Origin: Salinivibrio kushneri
Lineage (GTDB): Bacteria > Pseudomonadota > Gammaproteobacteria > Enterobacterales > Vibrionaceae
Length of the DNA stretch: 64,000 nucleotides
Reading direction: 5' to 3'
Assembly (NCBI RefSeq): GCF_027286325.1
Contig: NZ_CP114588.1
Coordinates: 1,116,001 to 1,180,000, forward strand
Made by a program: the position numbers and the translations under genes. The notes beneath the pieces were generated by a model. It was not told the origin of the DNA and ran no database searches. It saw only the letters and a program-made list of their open reading frames with translations. This document shows, piece by piece, positions 18,794-30,893 of the stretch (position 1 is the stretch's first letter; the number at the start of each line of letters is the position of its first letter).

Positions 18794-19789
18794 ATGGAGC
18801 TCCTTTGTCCGGCGGGCAATATTCCGGCGGTTAAAAAAGCGATCGAACATGGCGCCGATGCGGTGTATGTCGGCTTAAAAGACGATACCAATGCGCGTCA
18901 TTTTGCGGGGCTGAACTTCACCGATAGCAAATTGCAGCGTGCCAGTCAGTATGTACATGACCACGGCAAATACTTGCACGTTGCCATTAATACCTTTGCC
19001 CATCCTGATGGTTGGCGCCGTTGGCAATATGCGATTGATAGCGCCGCCGGAAATGGCGCAGATGCGCTGATCCTCGCTGACATGGCCTGTTTAGACTATG
19101 CTGCCAACACCTATCCCGATTTGGATATACACCTTTCTGTTCAAGCATCCGCCACTAACGCTGGGGCGATCCGTTTCTATCAGCAGCAATATGGCGTTAA
19201 GCGAGTGGTATTGCCGCGGGTGCTGTCTATTCATCAGGTTAAACAACTGGCACGCGATACCGATGTCGATTTAGAGGTATTCGCCTTCGGCAGTCTGTGC
19301 ATTATGGCTGAAGGGCGCTGCTATTTATCGTCTTATCTTACTGGCCAATCGCCCAATACCGTGGGCGCTTGCTCACCGGCGGCATTCGTGCGCTGGCAAG
19401 ATACTGAGCAAGGGCTGGAGTCGCGCTTAAACGGTGTCTTGATTGATCGGTACCAAGCCGATGAAAAAGCGGGATATCCCACCCTGTGCAAAGGTCGTTT
19501 CTGTGTCGATGGCAACCGCTATCACGCACTGGAAGAGCCCACCAGTTTGAACACCTTAAGTGTCCTGCCTGAGCTTTATCGCGCCGGGATCAAATCGGTC
19601 AAAATCGAAGGTCGTCAGCGCAGTCCTGCGTATGTGGAGCAAGTTGCACGGGTATGGCGTCAAGCGATTGATCGCTGTGTTGCAAACCCTGATGCGTTTG
19701 ATATTGCACCGGATTGGGCGTATTCGCTCGATAGTCTTTCTGAAGGGGTGCAAACCAGTTTGGGTGCTTACCATCGCAAGTGGCAATAA
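18794..19789 (+). CDS. ubiU: Ubiquinone biosynthesis protein UbiU (peptidase U32 family)
   Basis: 331 residues. The start at 18794 gives MELLCPAGNIPAVKKAIEHG, the usual UbiU N-terminus; an in-frame ATG five codons earlier is not needed. Cysteines expected to hold the 4Fe-4S cluster are seen in FGSLCIMAEGRCYLSSYLTG, VGACSPAAF and LCKGRFCVDG. UbiU forms a heterodimer with UbiV and hydroxylates ubiquinone precursors without oxygen, probably using prephenate as oxygen donor. ubiV follows nine bases after its stop. The FNR box upstream fits anaerobic use. Confidence 0.92.
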   Translation: MELLCPAGNIPAVKKAIEHGADAVYVGLKDDTNARHFAGLNFTDSKLQRASQYVHDHGKYLHVAINTFAHPDGWRRWQYAIDSAAGNGADALILADMACLDYAANTYPDLDIHLSVQASATNAGAIRFYQQQYGVKRVVLPRVLSIHQVKQLARDTDVDLEVFAFGSLCIMAEGRCYLSSYLTGQSPNTVGACSPAAFVRWQDTEQGLESRLNGVLIDRYQADEKAGYPTLCKGRFCVDGNRYHALEEPTSLNTLSVLPELYRAGIKSVKIEGRQRSPAYVEQVARVWRQAIDRCVANPDAFDIAPDWAYSLDSLSEGVQTSLGAYHRKWQ

Positions 19790-19798
19790 GGAATTATG

Positions 19799-20674
19799 AT
19801 GCAATTTTCTCTCGGGCCGATCTTGTATTACTGGCCCAAGGCTGAGGTTGAAGCCTTTTATCAAGCGGCAGCAGACAGCCAAGCCGATGTGATTTATCTC
19901 GGTGAAACCGTCTGTGCCAAGCGACGAGAGCTGAAGACCAAAGACTGGATCGGGCTCGCGCGTGAGCTGGCTGAGTCTGGTAAACAAGTGGTGCTCTCGA
20001 CCATGGCGCTGATTGAAGCGCCCTCAGAGCTGAGCATGCTAAAACGCTACTGTGATAATGATGATATTCGCATTGAAGCGAATGACGTGAGTGCGGTGCA
20101 GTTTTTAAGTGAGCGTCGGCAGCCCTTTGTGGTGGGGGCCGCTATCAACTGCTATAACCCACAAACATTAAAGCAATTTGTCGACCTGGGTATGACACGC
20201 TGGGTGATGCCGGTGGAGCTTTCGCGCGATTGGTTGGTGAATATGTTGAACGGCTGCGATGCACTGGGTATTCGCGATCAGTTTGAGGTGGAGGTAACTG
20301 GCTATGGTTACTTACCACTGGCTTATTCGGCACGCTGTTTTACTGCGCGCTCAGAAAATCGTGCCAAAGATGACTGCGAGCTGTGCTGCCTCAACTACCC
20401 CAATGGACGGTTAACGGAATCACAAGAGGGTCAAGCGGTATTTGTGCTGAACGGCATTCAAACCCAGTCTGGGCAGTGCACGAATCTCATTAACGATTTA
20501 CCGTCGATGCAAGGGCTGGTGGATGTGGTGCGGTTAAGTCCACTGTCGCTTGACACCTTGCACTGGGTAGACAAATTCCGTGCTAACCAAGCAGGCAATA
20601 ACCCGCAACCGCTCAACCACGATTGCAACGGCTATTGGCACCACTTGGCAGGCATGACACAAGTTCTAGGCTAA
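19799..20674 (+). CDS. ubiV: Ubiquinone biosynthesis protein UbiV (peptidase U32 family)
   Basis: 291 residues. Two adjacent ATGs occur; the second (19799) is better spaced from AAGGA. The U32 fold is visible (DVIYLGETVCAKRRELKTKD, then VVGAAINCYNPQTL). The cluster cysteines appear as ETVCAKRR near residue 40 and ARCFTARSENRAKDDCELCC. It is the partner of UbiU in oxygen-independent ubiquinone synthesis and is co-transcribed with it. A C4-dicarboxylate transporter gene begins 46 bases downstream on the same strand. Confidence 0.92.
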   Translation: MQFSLGPILYYWPKAEVEAFYQAAADSQADVIYLGETVCAKRRELKTKDWIGLARELAESGKQVVLSTMALIEAPSELSMLKRYCDNDDIRIEANDVSAVQFLSERRQPFVVGAAINCYNPQTLKQFVDLGMTRWVMPVELSRDWLVNMLNGCDALGIRDQFEVEVTGYGYLPLAYSARCFTARSENRAKDDCELCCLNYPNGRLTESQEGQAVFVLNGIQTQSGQCTNLINDLPSMQGLVDVVRLSPLSLDTLHWVDKFRANQAGNNPQPLNHDCNGYWHHLAGMTQVLG

Positions 20675-20720
20675 ACGCATAACAAAAACAGCCTGCGTAG
20701 TCGGGTAGAGAGGTGAGGGT

Positions 20721-22049
20721 ATGTTGTATTTAGAGTTCTTGTTCTTACTGCTAATGCTGTACATCGGCTCCCGATACGGGGGTATTGGTCTGGGCGTGGT
20801 TTCAGGGATTGGCTTGGTCATCGAAGTGTTTATCTTCCAGATGCCGCCAACGTCACCGCCCGTGACCGTAATGCTGATTATTCTTGCGGTCGTCACCTGC
20901 GCCTCTATCTTGGAAGCGGCTGGTGGCCTCAAGTATATGCTGCAAGTGGCCGAGCGATTATTGCGTAAAAATCCAAAACGCGTCACCTTGATAGCACCGT
21001 TTGTCACTTATGCCATGACCTTTATGCTTGGTACCGGTCACGCGGTGTATTCCATTATGCCGATTATCGGTGATGTCGCGCTGAAAAATGGTATTCGTCC
21101 GGAACGCCCAATGGCGGCGGCGTCGGTTGCCTCTCAAATCGCGATTACGGCCTCGCCGATTTCTGCTGCGGTGGTGTATTACCTTGCACAGCTTGCCGAT
21201 ATTCAACATGACATTACGTTAGTCTCGATTTTGTTGGTGACTGTCCCTGCCACCTTGTTTGGTACCTTGCTGATGTCTCTGTACAGCTTGCGACGCGGAA
21301 AAGAGCTGGATGACGATCCGGATTACCAAGCGCGCTTACAAGACCCAGAATGGCGCGAGCGTATCGAAAATACCACCGCGACCTCGTTAGATGAGGTATT
21401 ACCCCGTTCCGCGCGCAATGCGGTGTTATTGTTCATCAGTGCCATCGTTACCATTGTGATTATCGCGATGTGGCCAGAAATTCGCACGGTAGCAGGGGCG
21501 AGTAAGGCCATCAGCATGTCGGTGGTCATTCAAATGATGATGCTCTGCTTTGGCGGGATCATCTTACTGGCGACTAAAACGGATCCGCGTAATGTGCCGA
21601 ATGGCGTGGTGTTTAAATCTGGGATGGTGGCGGCCATTGCTATCTTCGGGATTGCTTGGATGTCAGACACTTACTTCCAATACGCGATGCCGCAATTTAA
21701 GTCGGGAATTGTGGAGATGGTCACTCAATATCCGTGGTCTTTTGCACTTGCCTTGTTTATCGTGTCAGTAGTTGTTAACTCGCAAGCCGCGACCGCACGG
21801 ATGATGTTGCCGGTGGGTCTTGGGTTAGGGCTCGAACCTGCGCTGCTTATCGGTATTATGCCGGCCGTGTATGGGTACTTCTTTATTCCCAACTATCCTT
21901 CAGATATTGCGACCGTGAATTTTGATGCATCCGGCACCACCAAAATTGGTAAATGGTATTTCAACCATTCATTTATGGCGGTCGGCTTAATTGGCGTGGT
22001 GAGCGCTTGTGCGCTCGGTTATGTATTAGGGCAGATTTTTATCGCCTAA
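20721..22049 (+). CDS. Anaerobic C4-dicarboxylate transporter, DcuA/DcuB family
   Basis: 442 residues with about ten hydrophobic helices. Family marks are FLLLMLYIGSRYGGIGLGV at the N-terminus, ILEAAGGLKYMLQVAERLLR, LIAPFVTYAMTFMLGTGHAV, and ASQIAITASPISAAVVYYLA. DcuA/DcuB proteins exchange fumarate, malate or aspartate for succinate in the inner membrane during fumarate respiration. The position directly after ubiUV on the same strand suggests shared low-oxygen expression. Whether it is DcuA or DcuB is not decided here. The start at 20721 follows GAGGTGAGG. Confidence 0.85.
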   Translation: MLYLEFLFLLLMLYIGSRYGGIGLGVVSGIGLVIEVFIFQMPPTSPPVTVMLIILAVVTCASILEAAGGLKYMLQVAERLLRKNPKRVTLIAPFVTYAMTFMLGTGHAVYSIMPIIGDVALKNGIRPERPMAAASVASQIAITASPISAAVVYYLAQLADIQHDITLVSILLVTVPATLFGTLLMSLYSLRRGKELDDDPDYQARLQDPEWRERIENTTATSLDEVLPRSARNAVLLFISAIVTIVIIAMWPEIRTVAGASKAISMSVVIQMMMLCFGGIILLATKTDPRNVPNGVVFKSGMVAAIAIFGIAWMSDTYFQYAMPQFKSGIVEMVTQYPWSFALALFIVSVVVNSQAATARMMLPVGLGLGLEPALLIGIMPAVYGYFFIPNYPSDIATVNFDASGTTKIGKWYFNHSFMAVGLIGVVSACALGYVLGQIFIA

Positions 22050-22077
22050 TACACAAAAGGATTTAAAGGACACAAGG

Positions 22078-22569
22078 ATGCAAGTGAGACGTGCCTCGGT
22101 TGAGGACTTGGATGCCATCTTCGCTCTAAATGTACAAATTGGTGACATGCACCATCAACATGCGCCGCATCTGTTTGCAACGCCTGGCCCAAGCGGTCGG
22201 GCGTTTTTGCAGCAAGCGCTGCAAGAAGAGGATAAGTACTTTTGGGTGGCAGAGCATCAAAACAAAGTGATTGGCTTTTTGTCGGCAAGGCTGGAGTCGT
22301 TTGTACACATTCCTCATCTGGTCGACGATCCCATGTGTCATGTGAATACCATTGTGGTTGACCGTGATGCGCGCGGAACTGGCGCGGGCAAAGCGTTAAT
22401 GGCTGCGTGTACCCAATGGGCGAAAGACAATCATGCCACTGTGATTAAACTAGAAGTGATGACGTTTAATCAGGATGCGCAGGCGTTTTACCATGCGCTG
22501 GGGTTTACCCCAGACTCTATCACCATGATGCAAACATTGAATTGCGAGCCGGAGGAGCCAGCACAATGA
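22078..22569 (+). CDS. GNAT family N-acetyltransferase
   Basis: 163 residues. The acetyl-CoA site is seen as VNTIVVDRDARGTGAGKALM (motif A, R-x-x-G-x-G/A), followed by the C-terminal AQAFYHALGF typical of GNAT enzymes. The substrate cannot be told. Its TGA overlaps the ATG of the following VOC-family gene, so the two are translated together. Confidence 0.82.
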   Translation: MQVRRASVEDLDAIFALNVQIGDMHHQHAPHLFATPGPSGRAFLQQALQEEDKYFWVAEHQNKVIGFLSARLESFVHIPHLVDDPMCHVNTIVVDRDARGTGAGKALMAACTQWAKDNHATVIKLEVMTFNQDAQAFYHALGFTPDSITMMQTLNCEPEEPAQ

Positions 22570-22964
22570 TTGATAAAGACACCGTGATGCGGGTGGCACG
22601 ACCCACTGACAATTTAGCCGACATTACTAACATGTATTGTGATGGGCTGGGGTTTGAGCTATTGGCGACGTTTTCTGGGCATAATGATTTTGATGGTGCC
22701 ATTATTGGTCACCCACATCATAACTATCACCTTGAATTCACCCATCATCGCGGCACCCATGTCGGTCCAGCACCGTCACAGGAAAACCTGTTGGTCTTTT
22801 ACTTGCCGGGTCACGCTGCGTGGCAGACTGCGTGTCAACAAATTGAAGGCGCTGGGTTTAAACCTGTACCGAGTTACAATAGCTACTGGGATAAAGACGG
22901 GCGTACCTTTGAAGATCTAGACGGTTATCGAGTGGTACTACAAAACCGTAAGTGGGCATGGTAA
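22566..22964 (+). CDS. VOC family protein (glyoxalase/bleomycin-resistance fold)
   Basis: 132 residues from the ATG at 22566, which overlaps the stop of the GNAT gene (ATGA). The protein starts with an R-x-A-R-P-T-D-N-L strand, then MYCDGLGFELLATF, YHLEFTHH and ends FEDLDGYRVVLQNRKW. This is the paired beta-alpha-beta layout of the VOC superfamily, nearest to YycE-like proteins. Candidate metal ligands are the His in YHLEFTHH and the Glu in FEDLDGYRVVL. The reaction is unknown. Confidence 0.75.
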   Translation: MIDKDTVMRVARPTDNLADITNMYCDGLGFELLATFSGHNDFDGAIIGHPHHNYHLEFTHHRGTHVGPAPSQENLLVFYLPGHAAWQTACQQIEGAGFKPVPSYNSYWDKDGRTFEDLDGYRVVLQNRKWAW

Positions 22965-23048
22965 AGCAAAGCGACGAATTGGTTCAGGCGTGGAGGTAAG
23001 TGTCAGCAATCACAGTCATTGGCAAAACAGATTAGCGCGGATGTCTCA

Positions 23049-25348
<2,300 letters not shown>

Positions 25349-25381
25349 TTAAGCACTTAATCACTACAAACTGTGATCACC

Positions 25382-25414
25382 AAGCCGCCTTTTATTGAGA
25401 GGCGGCTTTTTATT
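25382..25414 (+). terminator. Rho-independent terminator after katG
   Basis: AAGCCGCCT and AGGCGGCTT form a nine-pair stem around a nine-base loop, with TTTTTATTT after it. Confidence 0.88.
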
Positions 25415-25529
25415 TGTCTTAAATCAAGTCAGGGCTTGGTTTTTGTCGTGCTACAGACAGGGTTTTAGTACAGTGAGCTGAGTAAATTCCATCCAATTCT
25501 TTTACCTTTACCATCTGGCGGAGTGAATT

Positions 25530-26897
25530 ATGCTAGAACTTCTCATTGGGCTAGTGGTAACCGTGGCTGTGGGCTACTTCATTGTCAAAGGTTATCGTGC
25601 TGCAAGCACCTTGCTAACCGCAGGGATTTTATTACTGATTATCACCGGGTTAATCGGGCACAGTGTGCTGCCGGCTAAATTGACGTCAACGGGGAACCTG
25701 TTTACCGACTCGCTGGAATACGTGAAATACATGCTGCAATACCGCGGTGGCGGCCTCGGGATGCAAATTATGTTGTTGTGTGGCTTTGCGGCCTATATGT
25801 CGCACATTGGTGCCAACAACGTCGTGGTGAAGCAGTTCTCTAGGCCGCTATCGGTGATCAAGTCACCCTATGTGCTGCTCGTAGCGGCTTATATCGTGGC
25901 ATGCTTAATGTCGCTGGCAGTCAGCTCTGCAACTGGGTTGGGTGTCCTTCTGATGGCGACCTTGTTCCCAATGATGACCGCGATGGGCATTTCTCGTCCT
26001 GCTGCCACCGCGGTGTGTGCGTCACCTGCTGCCATTATTTTGTCACCCACGTCGGGCGATGTGGTAATTGCGGCGGAAAAATCCGGGTTGCCTCTCCATG
26101 TGTTCGCGGTTGAAACCGTATTGCCGGTCTCTATTTGTGCGATCATCGTGATGGCCGCCGCGGCTTACTTTTGGAATAAATATCTGGATAACAAAGAAAA
26201 CACGCCGATGGAGCGTGTGGATGTCTCTGAAATAGAAACACACGCGCCTGCTTATTACGCAGTGTTGCCGTTTTTACCCATTATCGGGGTGTTCCTCTTC
26301 AATGGGAAAACCATCGAGGGGCTGTATCTTGATATTTATACCATCGTAGTCTTGTCGATCTTTTTGGGGGCATTGGTGGACTTTGCGACCAAGAAATTTG
26401 ATGGTAGAAGAACGCTAGAAGACCTCGATGCTTGCTATGAAGGCATGGCAGACGCCTTTAAAGGCGTCGTGATGCTGTTGGTGGCTGCTGGCGTATTTGC
26501 CCAAGGCTTAATGTCGATTGGTGCGATAGACAACTTATTGGGCTTGGCGGAAAGTGCGGGCGCAGGCGGTATCGCGCTGATGATGTTGCTAACCCTGCTA
26601 ACTGTAGCGGCAGCGATTGCGACCGGGTCGGGCAATGCGCCTTTCTATGCGTTTGTTGAACTCGCGCCCTCGTTAGCCGCGAAGATGGGGCTTAACCCAG
26701 CCTTTTTGATTATCCCCATGTTGCAAGCGTCTAATTTAGGCCGCACGGTTTCGCCTGTATCGGGAGTGATCGTAGCGACATCTGGGATGGCAAAACTCAG
26801 CCCGTTTGAGGTGGTTAAACGCACCTCGGTGCCAGTTCTCTGTGGGTTAATCACCGTGATTATTGGCACGCTTGTATTGGTGCCGATGATGGCGTAA
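25530..26897 (+). CDS. dcuC: Anaerobic C4-dicarboxylate transporter DcuC
   Basis: 455 residues, close to the 461 of E. coli DcuC. Shared segments include MIMLLCGFAAYMSHIGAN-like sequence near residue 85, VACLMSLAVSSATGLGVLLM, ASPAAIILSPTSGDVV, ATGSGNAPFYAFVELAP and LQASNLGRTVSPVSGVIV. DcuC exports succinate during fermentation and sits in the inner membrane. It stands alone between two terminators, so it has its own promoter in 25415-25529. The second Dcu-type transporter (20721-22049) is of another family. Confidence 0.9.
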   Translation: MLELLIGLVVTVAVGYFIVKGYRAASTLLTAGILLLIITGLIGHSVLPAKLTSTGNLFTDSLEYVKYMLQYRGGGLGMQIMLLCGFAAYMSHIGANNVVVKQFSRPLSVIKSPYVLLVAAYIVACLMSLAVSSATGLGVLLMATLFPMMTAMGISRPAATAVCASPAAIILSPTSGDVVIAAEKSGLPLHVFAVETVLPVSICAIIVMAAAAYFWNKYLDNKENTPMERVDVSEIETHAPAYYAVLPFLPIIGVFLFNGKTIEGLYLDIYTIVVLSIFLGALVDFATKKFDGRRTLEDLDACYEGMADAFKGVVMLLVAAGVFAQGLMSIGAIDNLLGLAESAGAGGIALMMLLTLLTVAAAIATGSGNAPFYAFVELAPSLAAKMGLNPAFLIIPMLQASNLGRTVSPVSGVIVATSGMAKLSPFEVVKRTSVPVLCGLITVIIGTLVLVPMMA

Positions 26898-26912
26898 CGT
26901 CACAAGGCATGG

Positions 26913-26946
26913 AAAGCCCGCGTGCAAGTGCTCGCGGGCTTTTTTA
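26913..26946 (+). terminator. Rho-independent terminator after dcuC
   Basis: AAAGCCCGCG / CGCGGGCTTT, a ten-pair stem with a ten-base loop and T-tract. Confidence 0.88.
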
Positions 26947-26990
26947 ATCGTATCGCACTATAGGCCAACACAGTTTTGGAAGAGAACAAC

Positions 26991-27305
26991 ATGACTGCCC
27001 CGACCAAAATCACCTTTTTCTCCACCTTAACGCCCATGGTGGCCGCCGGTGTTAAAACCATCACTATTCGCGATGAATCCGAAAGTCACTATCAACCTGG
27101 TTCGCGCGTCGCGGTGCATCAGCTAGAAACCGATGATTATGTGTGTGACATTGTGATCGACAGCGTTGCGCCGTTAGCGATCGAGGACATTAATGCCCGC
27201 CATGCTGAACAAGAAGGAATGTCGCTGACTGAGCTGAAAGCGCTGATTTTGCAAATCTACCCAGAACGCCCGCCGTTGTTTGTGATTAATTTTCATCTGG
27301 CTTAA
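26991..27305 (+). CDS. yqfB: N4-acetylcytidine amidohydrolase (YqfB, ASCH fold)
   Basis: 104 residues. The ASCH-domain protein shows ITFFSTLTPMVAAGVKTITI followed by RDESESHY, and ends HAEQEGMSLTELK ... IYPERPPLFVINF, which follows E. coli YqfB nearly position by position. YqfB hydrolyses N4-acetylcytidine to cytidine; Lys and Glu of the KTITIRDESE region are in the active site. The ATG at 26991 is chosen because homology begins right after it. It converges on the butanediol operon, with a terminator between them. Confidence 0.88.
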   Translation: MTAPTKITFFSTLTPMVAAGVKTITIRDESESHYQPGSRVAVHQLETDDYVCDIVIDSVAPLAIEDINARHAEQEGMSLTELKALILQIYPERPPLFVINFHLA

Positions 27306-27364
27306 CAGCTCGCACGTTCGCAGCGTGTGCTTGCTTATATCGTGTCTCATTGCAGTGCGCCACT

Positions 27365-27393
27365 AAAAAAGCGCCCGGGAAAAACGGACGCTT
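27365..27393 (-). terminator. Terminator of the butanediol operon (minus strand)
   Basis: On the minus strand AAGCGTCC pairs with GGGCGCTT (one G-T wobble), followed by a T-tract. It is 20 bases after the stop of the dehydrogenase gene. Confidence 0.75.
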
Positions 27394-27412
27394 GGTGACG
27401 TTTGGTGGGTTA

Positions 27413-28171
27413 TCAGACGATTTTAGGTTGGCCATCTGAGGCGGTGGCGCCGCCATCAACGGGGAGGTTAACACCGGAGATAAATGACGCATCGTCACTG
27501 ACAAGAAATGCTACCGCAGAAGCCACTTCTTCAGGCTCTGCCGGACGGCCAAGCGCGATACGTTCATTAAATTTTTCTCGCACCGATTCAGGCCAGCCAT
27601 TGGTCATGTTGGTTTTCACTAAGCTCGGACAAACGGCATTGATGCGCACGCCTTGAAGGCCGTGATCGAGTGCCATGGCACGCGTTAGGTTCGCAACCGC
27701 CCCTTTTGCGGCACAGTAAAAAGCTGCGCCCCAATCACCACCTAGGCCTGATACTGATGCCGTGTTTACCATTGAGCCCTTGGTTTTAATTAACTCAGGC
27801 ATGGCGTATTTGGCGCAAAAAACCACACCATCAATATCTACTCCTGATACTTTCTCCCAGTCCGCCAGAGTGCCGTCAATGACCGAACCAGGCGTATGCA
27901 CCCCTGCGTTATTGATCAGCATATCTAGCCGCCCAAAGTGGGATACCACTTCTTGAATCATCGCTTCTACCGCTTTTGGGTCTGATACGTCGACAGAGAG
28001 CTTTAACACCCGGTCAGCATCGTATTTTGCGGCTGTGTCATTTAATGCCGCTTGGTTCCAGTCCGCAATGGCCACTTTGGCGCCTTCTTGATAGAGGCGG
28101 TCGGTAATGGCTGCGCCAATACCGTTAGCTGCGCCAGTAATCAATGCCACTTTTTGATTAATACCTTTCAT
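27413..28171 (-). CDS. budC: Acetoin reductase / 2,3-butanediol dehydrogenase (SDR)
   Basis: 252 residues. The start at 28171 is preceded by GGAGAAAACG; a longer start at 28183 is possible. The classical short-chain dehydrogenase marks are TGAANGIG (NAD site), NNAGVH, the catalytic Ser in NTASVSG and Y-C-A-A-K (YxxxK). It is the last gene of a three-gene operon after acetolactate decarboxylase and acetolactate synthase, so its likely reaction is reduction of acetoin to 2,3-butanediol with NADH. SDR sequence alone does not prove the substrate; the assignment rests on context. Confidence 0.83.
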   Translation of the reverse strand: MKGINQKVALITGAANGIGAAITDRLYQEGAKVAIADWNQAALNDTAAKYDADRVLKLSVDVSDPKAVEAMIQEVVSHFGRLDMLINNAGVHTPGSVIDGTLADWEKVSGVDIDGVVFCAKYAMPELIKTKGSMVNTASVSGLGGDWGAAFYCAAKGAVANLTRAMALDHGLQGVRINAVCPSLVKTNMTNGWPESVREKFNERIALGRPAEPEEVASAVAFLVSDDASFISGVNLPVDGGATASDGQPKIV

Positions 28172-28198
28172 CGTTTTCTCCATCGTTTAGTGTTTCAA

Positions 28199-29881
28199 TT
28201 AAGCAAATACCGGATCCATACTGCCGGCCTCACGAGGGGCCATCAGCTTGTAGTTGTCACTGTAATCAACAGGAATCGCGATCACTGCGGGTCCTTCGGT
28301 GTCCATGGCTTGTTTCAATTGGCTAGCGAGCTCTTCTTGGCGAGTGACCGCAAAGCCTTTAGCGCCAAACGCTTCGGCGTAGGCCTTAAAGTCAATCGGG
28401 CCGAATTTCACACCGGAAAAGCGCTGATATTTTTTGACTTCTTGCATCTCAACCATGTTGTAGGCGTTGTCTACCCAAATAATGTGTAGCAAGTTGCATT
28501 TGAGGCGCACGGCGGTCTCAAGCTCCATGCTCGATTGCATAAACCCACCGTCACCGGAAACGGACACCACTTTACGATCAGGATTGAGCAGGCTAGCACC
28601 GATCCCCCAAGGAAGCGCAACGCCCATGGTTTGTTGGCCGTTCGAGACCAACAATTGACGGGAACGGAAGCAGTTGAGGTAACGGGCAATCCAAATGTGG
28701 AAACTGCCCATGTCCAAGCACAAGGTTGTGTCTGGGGTGATCACATCCTGCATCACTTTGATTAGGTGTAACGGATGCAAAGCAAACTCTTGGTGTGACT
28801 GGCTATAAGCCCGAATCGCTTGACGTTGGTGGGCGACTTCTTCGAGCACATCGACGGTGGTAGACGGCATCAGCCAGTGGTGATCGAGCTGCTCGGTGAG
28901 AGCGTTCAGGGTAGGCTCAATTTGGCCCACGAGCTCAACGCTGGGGCGATAGTAGTGCTCGATTTCCGCAGGCTCGACATCAATATGAACGATGTCTGTG
29001 TGCTGGGTATTCCAAAGTTCAGGGTCGTATTCAATCGGGCTAAAGCCAATGGTGATGATAAGATCTGCATCTGCAAGCAACAGATCACCAGGCTGGTTGT
29101 TGAACAAACCCACGCGACCCGCAAAGCGCTGGTAGTAGCTAATATCAACGGTACCTGCCGCCTGATAGGTGCCGAGAACGGGTAATTGGGTGCGATTAAG
29201 CAGAGTACGAATAGCGGCGGCATTCTCGGGGCGACTGGCTTGTAAGCCTAGGAGGAACACCGGATTTTTCGCCGCTTTGATTTTACTGGCTGCCTCGCTG
29301 ATGGCTCGCGTATCTGCCATGCCGGGCTGGGCGGGGAAGGTTGGCGCGAGAATATCGCTTTCCACAGGTTCGTTGAGAATGTCCATGGGCAGACTGACAA
29401 AGGCAGCGCCGGGGCGGCCGCTTTCTGCTGAGCGGAAGGCATTGGCAAGGATCTCAGACGCAGCAGTGCTGGCTTGAACCTCGGCGCTGTATTTGGTGAC
29501 GGAGCGGAATACGCTCACGGTATCAAGGCTTTGGTGGGTTTGTTTTTGTTGATCGGCCCGTTTCACTGCACCCCCTAATGCGACCAAGGGATCGCCTTCT
29601 GAGGTTGCGGTTGCCAGACCGGTAACCAAGTTGGCACAGCCAGGGCCAGAGGTCACCATGGTCACACCCGCCTTGCCGGTTAGACGGCCGACGACGCCTG
29701 CCATAAAGGCACCATTCGCCTCGTGACGAACGGGGATCATCTTAATGTTGGTGTCTTCAACCGCGTCAAAGAGACGGTCAATTTTGGCGCCAGGAATACC
29801 AAAAATGTATTCCACGCCTTGGCGTTCTAGGTGATTTGCGATCAGTTGTGCGCCATTGTCCCACTGTGTTTTTTTAGTCAT
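28199..29881 (-). CDS. budB: Catabolic acetolactate synthase
   Basis: 560 residues. Thiamine-diphosphate enzyme: the catalytic Glu lies in [13 protein letters not shown], the TPP-magnesium motif begins [17 protein letters not shown] and ends [10 protein letters not shown]. Catabolic (AlsS/BudB) enzymes need no FAD and have no regulatory subunit gene beside them, which is the case here. It joins two pyruvates to acetolactate and CO2. It lies between budA and budC in one minus-strand operon with gaps of 41 and 27 bases. AGGAG precedes the start. Confidence 0.93.
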   Translation of the reverse strand: MTKKTQWDNGAQLIANHLERQGVEYIFGIPGAKIDRLFDAVEDTNIKMIPVRHEANGAFMAGVVGRLTGKAGVTMVTSGPGCANLVTGLATATSEGDPLVALGGAVKRADQQKQTHQSLDTVSVFRSVTKYSAEVQASTAASEILANAFRSAESGRPGAAFVSLPMDILNEPVESDILAPTFPAQPGMADTRAISEAASKIKAAKNPVFLLGLQASRPENAAAIRTLLNRTQLPVLGTYQAAGTVDISYYQRFAGRVGLFNNQPGDLLLADADLIITIGFSPIEYDPELWNTQHTDIVHIDVEPAEIEHYYRPSVELVGQIEPTLNALTEQLDHHWLMPSTTVDVLEEVAHQRQAIRAYSQSHQEFALHPLHLIKVMQDVITPDTTLCLDMGSFHIWIARYLNCFRSRQLLVSNGQQTMGVALPWGIGASLLNPDRKVVSVSGDGGFMQSSMELETAVRLKCNLLHIIWVDNAYNMVEMQEVKKYQRFSGVKFGPIDFKAYAEAFGAKGFAVTRQEELASQLKQAMDTEGPAVIAIPVDYSDNYKLMAPREAGSMDPVFA

Positions 29882-29922
29882 GTTGGGCTCCTCGTGAGGT
29901 TGCCTCCCAATGGGAGGTGATA

Positions 29923-30699
29923 TTATTTTTCTGCTTGTTCGATAGCGGCGTGTATGTTTTCCGGCGTTAAGTTCGCGCCGAGGAAGCTGGCATTGGTCGG
30001 AAGATCAATCACCAGTTTAGAAACCCGTCCAATTTGCAAGGTGCCACACGCCAATTCGTAGTCTTGGACATGGCCACCGCCTTGGCGTGTGTCAGTGATA
30101 AAGTGCTCGTGATAGCCAGCGACATTGATCCCTTGGGTATATTGTGGGCTGCGGAAGCCAGCAATCACGCCATTAACATGGTCAAAGCGAAACTCAGGTT
30201 GTGCAGCGATGGCCTCAAGCATGGGTTTGTACGGTGGGGTTTGTTTGGGCACAGTGCGAGTGCGTACATGCTCAAAGGCACCATCGATACGAACCGCACA
30301 AAAAATGTTGTCGCTTGGCACCAAGCTATCGATGACATCATGCAGCTCTTGGCGCGACATGGGGTGATCAAAAGATTGGCTGATCTCTGGCTTGAAGAAG
30401 GTCATGACCGCAAAGGGGGTCTTTTGGTCCGGGTCGGCATGACGCGCCGAGCCATCACCGCGCAGCTGAAATATGGTTTTATCAAAGGCGATGAGTTCAC
30501 CGTCTAGTTGGTTAAATGTGCCGAGGCCGAAGTCGCCATGTTTGAGGAGATCGGCCATGGTGGTGTCGCCTTCGTAGACGCCATCAATCAAGGCACTCAT
30601 CAGGGAGGTTTGATAGATTTCACCCTCTCCAGTGTGTTGGTGATGCTCAACGTAGGCGGCCGCAATGTGCTCGGCACAGTGGCAGGTTTGGGTGCTCAT
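29923..30699 (-). CDS. budA: Alpha-acetolactate decarboxylase
   Basis: 258 residues. Family segments are [17 protein letters not shown] near the N-terminus, [38 protein letters not shown] and [13 protein letters not shown]. The three His of YHEHF and GGGHV are the expected zinc ligands. It converts acetolactate to acetoin. First gene of the butanediol operon; the LysR gene that probably controls it begins 195 bases away on the other strand. The pathway consumes pyruvate without acid production during fermentation. Confidence 0.94.
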   Translation of the reverse strand: MSTQTCHCAEHIAAAYVEHHQHTGEGEIYQTSLMSALIDGVYEGDTTMADLLKHGDFGLGTFNQLDGELIAFDKTIFQLRGDGSARHADPDQKTPFAVMTFFKPEISQSFDHPMSRQELHDVIDSLVPSDNIFCAVRIDGAFEHVRTRTVPKQTPPYKPMLEAIAAQPEFRFDHVNGVIAGFRSPQYTQGINVAGYHEHFITDTRQGGGHVQDYELACGTLQIGRVSKLVIDLPTNASFLGANLTPENIHAAIEQAEK

Positions 30700-30893
30700 A
30701 AAGCGTCCTCGTTAACCGTGTTTAACAACCGTTCTGATAACCAAACGGTTTGTTGTATGAAATCTATAGATATGATGCGAGCTGACGTGGATAGCATCCA
30801 ATACAAAAAAGGTTGGCTTTGATATCGAAAAGATATGGCACATAAAAAACGTGGTAAAATACTGAATATCAGCGACTTCTCAGAGGTAGAGTC